A stretch of 64,000 bases of DNA, from positions 124,001 to 188,000 of the forward strand of contig CAWGFN010000002.1 in assembly GCA_963821885.1 (NCBI GenBank), written 5' to 3'. This DNA comes from Oleiagrimonas sp963821885 (lineage in GTDB: Bacteria > Pseudomonadota > Gammaproteobacteria > Xanthomonadales > Rhodanobacteraceae). This document shows, in pieces, positions 36,601 to 43,228 of this stretch. Both the position numbers and the translations under genes were made by a program. The notes under the pieces are model-generated. The model worked only from the letters and a program-made list of their open reading frames with translations, did no database searches and was not told where the DNA came from. How positions within the stretch are numbered: position 1 is the first letter of the stretch; each line of letters opens with the position of its first letter.

Positions 36601-37426
36601 GGAGCTGGAGAAACTGCCCGGCGCCGGCACCACCCAGGCCTCGCCCGACGTGGTGGTGGTCGATGCCGGGAAACCCGCAGCGCCCCCGGCGGCCGCGCTG
36701 CCCGTGACCAGCAACCTGCGGGTGCTGCTGGGCGACCACGCGCACGTGACCGGCTATGGCCTGGACGGCGACCTGCACGGCGACCTGCTGGTCATCGGCC
36801 GTCCCGGCAAGGGCGCGGTGGGCCAGGGCCAGATCCGCATCGACGGCAATTTCCGCGCCTACAGCCAGAACCTGGCCATCGAGCGCGGCCGCCTGCTGTT
36901 CGCCTCCACGCCGCTGGACGACCCCGGCCTGGACATCCGCGCGGTGCGCAAGCTCAACCCCAACGCCACCGTCAGCGACGGCCAGGAAGTGGGCCTGCAG
37001 GTGCGCGGCACCGCGCGCCGTCCGGTGCTGACGGTGTTCTCCAACCCGGCCATGGCGCAGTCGGACGCGCTGTCCTACCTGATCACCGGCAAGCCGCTGT
37101 CGCAGGTGCAGGGCGGCGAGGGCAGCATGGTCAATTCGGCGGCCCGCGCGCTGGGCTCGGCCACCGGCGACCTGCTGGCCAAGAACGTGGGCTCGCGCCT
37201 GGGCATCAGCGACATCGGCGTGTCCAACAACGACGCCCTGGGCACCGCGGCCTTCACCGTCGGCAAGTACCTCTCGCCGCGCCTGTACCTGAGCTACGGC
37301 GTGGGGCTGTTCGAGCCCGGCCAGGTGGTCACCCTGCGCTACATCCTCAGCCGGCGCTGGAATTTCGAGGCCCAGCAGTCCACCAACGCCAGCCGCGCCA
37401 GCTTCAACTACCGATACGAACGCTGA
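33677..37426 (+). CDS. tamB: Inner-membrane translocation and assembly module protein TamB
   Basis: A 1249-residue AsmA-like protein, similar to E. coli TamB (1259). One N-terminal signal anchor (LLLIVLAVLLALAAALAWLL) precedes a very long beta-rich periplasmic groove. The C-terminal DUF490 domain ends with SNNDALGTAAFTVGKYLSPRLYLSYGVGLFE and an aromatic C-terminus (FNYRYER), which meets TamA. The GTG at 33677 overlaps the tamA TGA (GTGA), so translation is coupled. TamB is now seen as a lipid conduit between the membranes as well as an assembly factor. Confidence 0.93.
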   Translation: MTRRRRLLLIVLAVLLALAAALAWLLGTTAGLRLVLTRAERATGGALTVQQAQGRLAGTVTLDGLSYRTGDGLAVRVAHLDAQPALLALLRGRVRLHALDARALDVALPPSETRTARTSSAWPDLRAPVDLFLDRVRLDGLRVHRGDQDLFVADRINFDGAWTAQGVALQSLQLRAPDGSVDLDARMAFAGGHPGQVDGRFDWQWEGRRWTGSLKARGNGRTATADLALTRPSTARAHLSLKTRAPYAWQARLDLPRGAAAPWLGDSAIQQLAATVQAHGDRDQLHAQGTFDLDARRLQLAALDARFDQSYQIIALQHLQLRSPQHAGSLDASGRIDLTPATPTAQLRVAWQGVSVPAALAGRDLATAGTLKLDGTLKQYRAELTAQAGAPDAPVTITASAQGTPERIEVPSLAVTRGKGRLDASGAVDLGADMAWRASATTRAFDPGSVLPGWPGSLDARLQAQGRAAGKAVQATLDLQQLSGTLRGRTVRGHGRVSLSPQRVLEGRLELDYGEDRLALDGKAGARNDITLRAHIGALGAWLPDARGALDADLRLRGRWPQLALKGSVNGARLDWRDMRARRLSSRLDVTDIAHPGGSLHLHAEELHAAGFTFDRLDLDASGNRDRHQLAIKATGDPLSLALSLDGGLRGPAWNGRLTRLDLDLARQPAWHLRAPATLRWDRGQAELAQTCLQAGAPQLCLSGERQRNGALHARYRMRQLPLALVLALTANDLPMRARGTLDGDGDIHIGAAGALSGQASLRSDQGTLFYVDQPGQPLLRYRALDARLDLGAQAQTLKVAAQLQDNGRLDGNLSMHGDQHQLGGRLRMHLDSLRFVELFVPQLANLEGTLDADLTPAGTLARPVLRGEAHVDKLAAEVPTLGLTLDQGRLRISGDDTQSLHIDGQLRSGKGTLKISGSAGIGAGQPTLLAVQGSNVQVANIPSAAVSLSPDIGIQRDADGLHLAGVVRVDSARVELEKLPGAGTTQASPDVVVVDAGKPAAPPAAALPVTSNLRVLLGDHAHVTGYGLDGDLHGDLLVIGRPGKGAVGQGQIRIDGNFRAYSQNLAIERGRLLFASTPLDDPGLDIRAVRKLNPNATVSDGQEVGLQVRGTARRPVLTVFSNPAMAQSDALSYLITGKPLSQVQGGEGSMVNSAARALGSATGDLLAKNVGSRLGISDIGVSNNDALGTAAFTVGKYLSPRLYLSYGVGLFEPGQVVTLRYILSRRWNFEAQQSTNASRASFNYRYER

Positions 37427-37449
37427 TCGCACGGGCCTGGACGCATTTG

Positions 37450-37560
37450 CTCCTCCCCCTGCCCGCAGGGCGAGGATGGGTGGGGATTGCTCCAGATCGC
37501 GACGCTCCTGCATCCATGCCGAACCCCACCCCGGCCCTCCCCTGCTCGCAGGGGAGGGAG
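37450..37560. repeat. MITE-like palindromic element after tamB
   Basis: About 111 bases with inverted ends. The left arm (37450-37485) begins CTCCTCCCCCTGC and ends GGGTGGGG. The right arm (37524-37560) begins CCCCACCCCGGCC and ends GGGGAGGGAG. Each arm itself folds around CCCTGC..GCAGGG. The arms match the repeat inside hrpA (20058-20243). It is non-coding and could act as a terminator for tamAB. Confidence 0.7.
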
Positions 37561-37701
37561 CCATTGGGCTCAACGGCCCCGGCCGAATCGGAAAACGGGA
37601 ATCAAGGCCACGGCAGAAACCATGACCTATGACCTACGGCCGTTCCGGAAGGCCGCCGGTCGTACTAAGGTGTGTGTTTGATCCTGTCCATGGAGATCCC
37701 C

Positions 37702-39819
37702 ATGCAACGCACGTCGCTACTCCTGGCTGCCGCCATCACCCTGTCCCTGGGCGCCTGCTCCTCGTCGGCCCCCGACAGCCACGAAGCCAAGACCGCCGCC
37801 GCGCCGACTCCGGCCAGCACCGCCTCCGCGGCCAAGCCCGACATCGGCATCGACCTGGCCGGTATCGATCATGCGGTCAAGCCCGGCGACAACTTCTTCC
37901 AGTACGCCAACGGCACCTGGTACAAGTCCGCCACCATTCCCGAGGACCGCTCCAGCATCGGCAACTTCCTGACCATCTACGAGCGCACCCAGAAGCGCAT
38001 CGCCGAGATCGTGCAGAAGGCCGCCGACAGCCACCCGGCCGCTGGCACCGACGACGCCAGGATCGCCAACTACTACGCCGCCTTCATGAACACCGGTGCC
38101 ATCGAGAAGGCCGGCCTCAAGCCGATCCAGCCCGAGCTGGACGCCATCGCCGGGATCAAGTCGCGCAGCGACCTGGCCAGCGTGCTGGGCAGCCGCCTGC
38201 GCCAGGACGAGGACCCGGTCAACAACACCGACTTCCAGACCGACCACCTGTTCGGCCTGTTCGTGGCCCAGGGCCTGACCGATCCCTCGCACAACATCGC
38301 CTACCTGCTGCAGGGCGGCCTGAGCATGCCCAGCCGCAACTACTACCTGTCCGACGACAAGGCCATGGTCGCCGTGCGCGACAAGTACAAGGCCTACATC
38401 GCCGCGCTGCTGAAGCAGGCCGGCACGCCCAACGCCGAGGCCGAGGCCAAGCGCGTGTTCGACCTGGAGATGAAGATCGCCAAGGCGCAGGAAAGCCTGG
38501 TCGACAGCCAGGACGTGCACAAGGCCAACAACCTGTGGTCGATGGCCGACTTCGCCAAGAAGGCGCCGGGCCTGGACTGGAGCGCCTACTTCAAGGCCGC
38601 CGGCCTGGCCGACCAGAAGGTGATCGACGTGTGGCAGCCGGCCGCCTTCGCCCGCCTGTCCAAGCTGGTCGCCAGCGAGCCGCTGGCCGACTGGCGCGCC
38701 CTGCTGCGCTTCCACACCCTGGACGACGCCGCCTCGCTGCTGCCCAAGGACTATGCCGACCTGGCCTTCGACTTCCACGGCAAGACCCTGACCGGCGTGC
38801 CGCAGCAGCAGCCGCGCGCCAAGCGCGCCATCGCCGCCACCAGCTACGCGCTGGGTGACGCGGTGGGCAAGATCTACGTCAAGGAGTACTTCCCGCCCGA
38901 GGCCAAGAAGCAGGTCGAGGACCTGGTGCACAACCTGGTCGCCGCCTTCGGCGCGCGCCTGGACCACCTGGAGTGGATGACCCCGGAAACCCGCGCCAAG
39001 GCCAAGGAGAAGCTGTCCACGCTGAAGGTCTACGTCGGCTATCCGGACGAAGGCCACTGGCGCAGCTACGCCGACCTCAAGGTCAGCGCCGACAACCCGC
39101 TGGGCAACGCCATGGCGGTGTCGAAGTTCAACTACCAATTCGCCCTGTCCAAGCTGGGCAAGCCGGTCGACCGCGCCGACTGGTGGATGCGTCCGCAGAC
39201 CGTCAACGCGCTGAACATCCCGCTGGAGAATGCGCTGAACTTCCCGGCCGCGATCCTGCAGCCGCCGTTCTTCGATCCCAAGGCCGACCCGGCGCACAAC
39301 TACGGTGCGATCGGCGCCATCATCGGCCACGAAATCAGCCACAGCTTCGACAACATGGGCTCGCAGTTCGACGCCCAGGGCCGCATGGAGAACTGGTGGA
39401 CGCCGGCCGACAGCAAGCACTTCGACGAGGCCACGCACAAGCTGGTCGAGCAGTTCAACCAGTACCAGGCGCTGCCGGGCCTGAACGTCAACGGCCAGCA
39501 GACCCTGGGCGAGAACATCGCCGACGTGTCCGGCCTGACCGCCGCCTACCTCGCCTACCATGCCTCGCTGGGTGGCAAGCCGGCGCCGGTGATCGACGGC
39601 CTGACCGGCGACCAGCGCTTCTTCCTGTCCTTCGGCCAGGCCTGGCGCGCGAAGATGCGTGATGCCGCCCTGCGCGGACGCGTGAACACCGACGTGCACG
39701 CGCCGCCGCAGTTCCGCGCCGAGACCGTGCGCAACCTGGACGCCTGGTACACGGCGTTCGACGTCAAGCCGGGCGAGAAGCTGTACCTCAAGCCCGACCA
39801 GCGCGTGCAGATCTGGTAA
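37702..39819 (+). CDS. pepO: M13-family zinc metallopeptidase lipoprotein (PepO/neprilysin-like)
   Basis: A 705-residue secreted endopeptidase, typical length for M13. A lipobox (LSLGAC-SS) at about residues 13-20 indicates lipid anchoring. The zinc site is HEISH at 543-547, the third ligand is E604 in GENIADVSG, and NALNIPLENALNFPAA and VQIW at the very C-terminus (family C-x-W end, here without Cys) are M13 hallmarks. It trims oligopeptides in the periplasm. GGAG six bases before 37704's ATG supports this start over two upstream ATGs. A strong terminator follows. Confidence 0.94.
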   Translation: MQRTSLLLAAAITLSLGACSSSAPDSHEAKTAAAPTPASTASAAKPDIGIDLAGIDHAVKPGDNFFQYANGTWYKSATIPEDRSSIGNFLTIYERTQKRIAEIVQKAADSHPAAGTDDARIANYYAAFMNTGAIEKAGLKPIQPELDAIAGIKSRSDLASVLGSRLRQDEDPVNNTDFQTDHLFGLFVAQGLTDPSHNIAYLLQGGLSMPSRNYYLSDDKAMVAVRDKYKAYIAALLKQAGTPNAEAEAKRVFDLEMKIAKAQESLVDSQDVHKANNLWSMADFAKKAPGLDWSAYFKAAGLADQKVIDVWQPAAFARLSKLVASEPLADWRALLRFHTLDDAASLLPKDYADLAFDFHGKTLTGVPQQQPRAKRAIAATSYALGDAVGKIYVKEYFPPEAKKQVEDLVHNLVAAFGARLDHLEWMTPETRAKAKEKLSTLKVYVGYPDEGHWRSYADLKVSADNPLGNAMAVSKFNYQFALSKLGKPVDRADWWMRPQTVNALNIPLENALNFPAAILQPPFFDPKADPAHNYGAIGAIIGHEISHSFDNMGSQFDAQGRMENWWTPADSKHFDEATHKLVEQFNQYQALPGLNVNGQQTLGENIADVSGLTAAYLAYHASLGGKPAPVIDGLTGDQRFFLSFGQAWRAKMRDAALRGRVNTDVHAPPQFRAETVRNLDAWYTAFDVKPGEKLYLKPDQRVQIW

Positions 39820-39845
39820 CACCCGCGCACGCGGCGTGAAGTCGA

Positions 39846-39879
39846 ACGGGCGGTCCGGTGATGGGCCGCCCGTTTTTTT
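39846..39879 (+). terminator. Strong intrinsic terminator of pepO
   Basis: ACGGGCGG / CCGCCCGT arms (8 bp, extended by imperfect pairs) are followed by seven T, 26 bases past the pepO stop. Confidence 0.9.
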
Positions 39880-39883
39880 GGGC

Positions 39884-39985
39884 GGGGCTCGGGACTCGGG
39901 ACTCGGGACTCGGGACTCGGGACTCGGGACTCGGGGCTCGGGGCTCGGGGCTCGGTACCCGGGACCCGGGACCCGGGACCCGAGG
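39884..39985. repeat. 7-base GGGACTC tandem repeat (VNTR)
   Basis: At least six GGGACTC units run on from 39891, grade into GGGGCTC units and end with GGTACCC and GGGACCC variants. The unit count is likely variable between strains. Confidence 0.85.
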
Positions 39986-40010
39986 GGATGGTCGCTCAAG
40001 GCCGTGGTTT

Positions 40011-40123
40011 CGTAGCCCGGATAAGCCCGCAGGGCGCATCCGGGAGGGGTCGCCCTGCGGCCCCTTGGCGCACACCGCCTCGAAGGTTCCATTCCCGGAT
40101 GCGCTTCGCTTATCCGGGCTACG
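40011..40123. repeat. 113-base inverted-repeat element, copy 1
   Basis: It begins CGTAGCCCGGATAAG and ends CTTATCCGGGCTACG, a 15-base perfect terminal inverted repeat. Inside, GGGCGCATCCGGGA and TCCCGGATGCGCT pair again. Copy 2 lies 262 bases downstream in the same orientation. Another 23 bases after each copy (GATTTATCAGGACCGCGCCATG region) are also shared. Confidence 0.85.
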
Positions 40124-40156
40124 CGATTTATCAGGACCGCGCCATGGGGGACTTGG

Positions 40157-40247
40157 GTGCCGTGTGCCGTGTGCCGTGTGCCGTGTGCCGGGTACCGAAG
40201 ACGGGTACCGGGTCCCGGGTCCCGAATCCCGAATCCCGGACCCCGAA
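40157..40247. repeat. GTGCCGT tandem repeat and GGGTCCC-type repeats between the two elements
   Basis: Four to five GTGCCGT units (40157-40189) are followed by GGTACCGGGTCCC and CCCGAATCCCGAATCCC motifs. These are short-period repeats like those on the left side. Confidence 0.7.
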
Positions 40248-40272
40248 ATTAAAGGCGATGATCGCCCAGCTC

Positions 40273-40385
40273 CGTAGCCCGGATAAGCCCGCAGGGCGCA
40301 TCCGGGAGGGGTCGCCCTGCGACCCCTTGGCACGTACGGTCTGGATGGCCCCATTCCCGGATGCGCTTCGCTTATCCGGGCTACG
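40273..40385. repeat. 113-base inverted-repeat element, copy 2
   Basis: It has the same length, ends and orientation as the copy at 40011-40123, differing by substitutions mostly in the centre. Such elements resemble non-autonomous REP/BIME-type repeats; no transposase is nearby. Confidence 0.85.
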
Positions 40386-40539
40386 CGATCTATCAGGACC
40401 GCGCCATGTGCGACTCAGGTACCGCATGACGGGTCACCGGGTCCCGGAGTCCCGAGTCCCGAACCCCGGATTTCAAAGCAACAGACAGGCCCCATAACCT
40501 CGTGCGGCTTCGCCGTGGCCGCGCCACGACGGCGCGACG

Positions 40540-41895
40540 TCAGGCCACGCCGAGCCCGTCGATGCTGGCGATGCGCGCGGGGTCGAAGCCGGCCAGTTCG
40601 GCGAAGCGCCGACCGCGTTCGGTGTAGTCGCGGAACTGGTCGAAACTGGGCGCACCGGGCGACAGCAGCGCCACGCCGCCTTCGGCCAGCACGTCGTGCA
40701 GGCGCGCCACGGCGGCGTCCAGGTCCGCGGTTTCGTGCAGCGGTCCGGCGAGCCCGGCCTCGCGCAAGGCATGCACGATGCGCTGCCGGTTGGCGCCCTG
40801 CACGATCACCGCGTGCGGCGGCTGCGCGGTCAGCGCGCCGGCGACCTCGCTCCAGTCCACGCCGCGATCGTGGCCACCGAGAATGATCGCCACCCTGCGG
40901 CCGGGCAGGCTGCGCAAGGCGGCCAGCGCGGCGGCCGGCGTGGTGCTGATCGAATCGTTGATCCAGGTGATGCCGCCCTTCTCGCCCAGGGTCTGCAGGC
41001 GGTGCGGCAAGGGCCGGAAGGTGACCAGCGCGGGCACCGCCGCGATGGCATCCAGGCCAAGGTGTTCCAGCGCGGCCAGCGCGGCGCAGGCGTTGAGCGC
41101 GTTGTGCTGGCCGGGCAGCGGCAGCTCGCCGATGTCGATCAGGCGCAGCCTGCCGCGATGGATGGCGCCGTCGGCCACGTGCCAGCCCTGCACATGGCCG
41201 AATTTCAGGCGCTCGGCGTGTCCGTTGGTACGCGCCACCAGGTCGCGCTGCGTGCCATTGACCAGCAGCGTCCGCGCGGCGTCGGCCAGCTTGAGCTTGT
41301 CGTCGATATAGCGTTCACGCGAGCCGTGCCAGTCCAGGTGTTCCTCGTACAGGCTGGTGACCACGCCCAGTTCCAGCGGCCCGGCCTCGCCGGTCTGGAA
41401 GCTGGACAGCTCGACCACCCACAGGTCGGCCTCGGCATCGAGCAGGTCCAGCAGCGGCAGGCCGATGTTGCCGGCCAGCGCCGTGCGCACGCCGAGCGCG
41501 CGCGCCAGGTGCGCGGCCAGCGCGCTGGCGGTGCTCTTGCCCTTGGTGCCGGTGATGCCGATCACGCGGGCGTCGGGACGCTCGCCGAACCACAACGCGG
41601 TGCCCGAGGTGAAGACCGTGCCGCGAGCCCGGGCGGCCTCGATCGGCGGCAGGTAGGCCGAGATGCCGGGCGACTTGACCACCACGTCGAAGGCCGACAG
41701 CGCCTCGGCGCCGGGATCTTCATGGCGGATCGCCAGCAACGGCTCGTGCGCCAGGTCGTCGACCTCGCCGGCACGGCAGAACAGCGTCAACGCCTGCCGC
41801 GGCAGGCGCGCGCGCAGCGCGGCGATGGCGGCGCGGCCCTCGCGGCCAGCGCCCCACACCGCGATGCGCTGGCCTTCAAGCGCGGCGAATCGCAT
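40540..41895 (-). CDS. murD2: UDP-MurNAc-L-alanine:L-glutamate ligase (MurD2)
   Basis: A 451-residue Mur ligase. The ATP site TGTKGKST is at 115-122, and NDSISTTPAAALAAL and GGHDRGVDW mark the MurD family. The adjacent murL gene makes this the MurD2 type, which adds L-Glu rather than D-Glu to UDP-MurNAc-L-Ala; MurL then epimerises it. The start was set at the ATG (MRFAALEG) with GGAG six bases upstream, inside the murL 3' end (20-base overlap). Canonical MurD cannot be excluded by sequence alone, but the context is strong. Confidence 0.88.
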   Translation of the reverse strand: MRFAALEGQRIAVWGAGREGRAAIAALRARLPRQALTLFCRAGEVDDLAHEPLLAIRHEDPGAEALSAFDVVVKSPGISAYLPPIEAARARGTVFTSGTALWFGERPDARVIGITGTKGKSTASALAAHLARALGVRTALAGNIGLPLLDLLDAEADLWVVELSSFQTGEAGPLELGVVTSLYEEHLDWHGSRERYIDDKLKLADAARTLLVNGTQRDLVARTNGHAERLKFGHVQGWHVADGAIHRGRLRLIDIGELPLPGQHNALNACAALAALEHLGLDAIAAVPALVTFRPLPHRLQTLGEKGGITWINDSISTTPAAALAALRSLPGRRVAIILGGHDRGVDWSEVAGALTAQPPHAVIVQGANRQRIVHALREAGLAGPLHETADLDAAVARLHDVLAEGGVALLSPGAPSFDQFRDYTERGRRFAELAGFDPARIASIDGLGVA

Positions 41896-43228
41896 CCAGT
41901 GCTCCATCCAGGCGCGCCGGAATGCGGTGCGCGTCGGCGGCCTCCAGCCAGGGTTCAAGGGCCAGCTCGGCAACGTCGAGCTGCGGCGCGATCTCCTCGG
42001 CGAAGCGCGCCACCATCGCGTCCTCGCGCCATTCCGGGCGCTGGCTCAGCGCGAGCATCGCCGCGCGCGCCTCGGCGCCCTCGCCCACGCACTCGAAGGG
42101 TTTGTGGTCGCGGTACTCCATCAGCGCGTCGAAGCCGGCGCGCTGCGACTCGTCGTCCAGCAGGTTGCGGCCGAAGATCGACAGCAGTCGCGGCTTGGGC
42201 AGGAACGGCGCCAGCGCCAGGAACACGAAATGGCACTTCGGGCACTGCCCGCACCAGCGGTCGGCCGGCTTGGGTCCGAGGATGCGGAAGTTGCGGTTGC
42301 AACTGGAGAAGGCGTCGAAATACGCCGCCCCGGTGCGCGCGAAGGCGCGCGTCACCGCCAGCTCGGCGAACGGCCGCAGCAGCGAGAAATAGTCCAGGTC
42401 CGCGGCCACGTGCGCATGCAGCCAGTCGCCCAGCAGGCACTCGAAGGCATAGCCCTTGCTCCACTGGTGGTTGACCTGCTGGCCCTCGTATTCCAGCGTC
42501 GCCGCCGAGGCCGAACGCTCGTTGGCGAAGGCGATGGCATCGTAGCCGTACAGCAGCGCGGCCAGCACCAGGATGGCCGAGTTCACCGCGGTCACCGGGA
42601 TGTGGCCATTCCAGGCGCCCATGCGGTTGTAGTCGAACAGCACCGGCGACAGCTCGCGGGTGATGTTGAGCATCGGCAGGCCGGTGCGCTCGGCGCAGTG
42701 CGCGATCAGCGGCGAGTTGCCGACCCACGCCACGCCGGCCGCGTCGCCGAGGGTCTTGATCGCCTCGATCGCCACCAGCGAATCCTTGCCGCCGCCGATC
42801 GGCACCAGGGTGCGGCGTGGCAGGCCCAGCGATCCGGCGGGCGCGACCGCCTCGCCATCGCGCGGGAAGGCGATGCGCCCGCGCAGGTCCAGGCCGTTGC
42901 GGTAGGCGAACTCGGCCAGGCCGTTGAGGTACAGCGTGTCCAGCAGGTCGGCGGTATCGGCGTCGGGCGCCGGCCCCTCGACCACGATGGCCCCGGGAAC
43001 GCCGGCCTTGTAGTAGCTGATGCCGGCAATGAGGTGCAGCAGGCGCAGCGCGGCATCGAAGGCCGGCCGGCGCGCCGCGTCCAGCGCCGGCGCATCGGGA
43101 AAGCGGATGCGCTCGACCAGTTCGGGGCCGTCGTCGAAGGCATAGACCAGCTCCGCCACGCCGTCGGCATGGCCGCAGCGGACGAAGCGGAAGGTCGCGG
43201 CCTGGCGCGGGTCGGCAAGCTTGCTCAT
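41876..43228 (-). CDS. murL: UDP-MurNAc-L-alanyl-L-glutamate epimerase (MurL)
   Basis: A 450-residue enzyme that, in the Xanthomonas pathway, uses ATP to convert the terminal L-Glu of UDP-MurNAc-L-Ala-L-Glu to D-Glu. An ATP-binding PP-loop-like PIGGGKDS is at 143-150, followed by WVGNSPLI and AFANERSAS. A late CNRNF and DRWCGQCPKCHFVF cysteine group may bind metal. The ATG overlaps the lysAC TGA (ATGA), and the 3' end overlaps murD2. The family is narrow and the context matches, so the call is secure. Confidence 0.9.
   Translation of the reverse strand: MSKLADPRQAATFRFVRCGHADGVAELVYAFDDGPELVERIRFPDAPALDAARRPAFDAALRLLHLIAGISYYKAGVPGAIVVEGPAPDADTADLLDTLYLNGLAEFAYRNGLDLRGRIAFPRDGEAVAPAGSLGLPRRTLVPIGGGKDSLVAIEAIKTLGDAAGVAWVGNSPLIAHCAERTGLPMLNITRELSPVLFDYNRMGAWNGHIPVTAVNSAILVLAALLYGYDAIAFANERSASAATLEYEGQQVNHQWSKGYAFECLLGDWLHAHVAADLDYFSLLRPFAELAVTRAFARTGAAYFDAFSSCNRNFRILGPKPADRWCGQCPKCHFVFLALAPFLPKPRLLSIFGRNLLDDESQRAGFDALMEYRDHKPFECVGEGAEARAAMLALSQRPEWREDAMVARFAEEIAPQLDVAELALEPWLEAADAHRIPARLDGALDAIRRA

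Larger units (their letters stand above)
39820..40539. other. Long intergenic region filled with repeats
   Basis: There are 720 bases without a gene between pepO (+) and murD2 (-). It holds an intrinsic terminator, a 7-base tandem repeat, two copies of a 113-base inverted-repeat element and further GC-rich tandem repeats between and after them. The outer tandem repeats are in opposite orientation (GGGACTC on the left, GAGTCCC on the right). No open frame here looks real. Confidence 0.8.

Noticed and set aside
39884..40475. CRISPR array
   Set aside because: Units are 7 bases with no unique spacers, and no cas genes are present; these are tandem and inverted-repeat elements.
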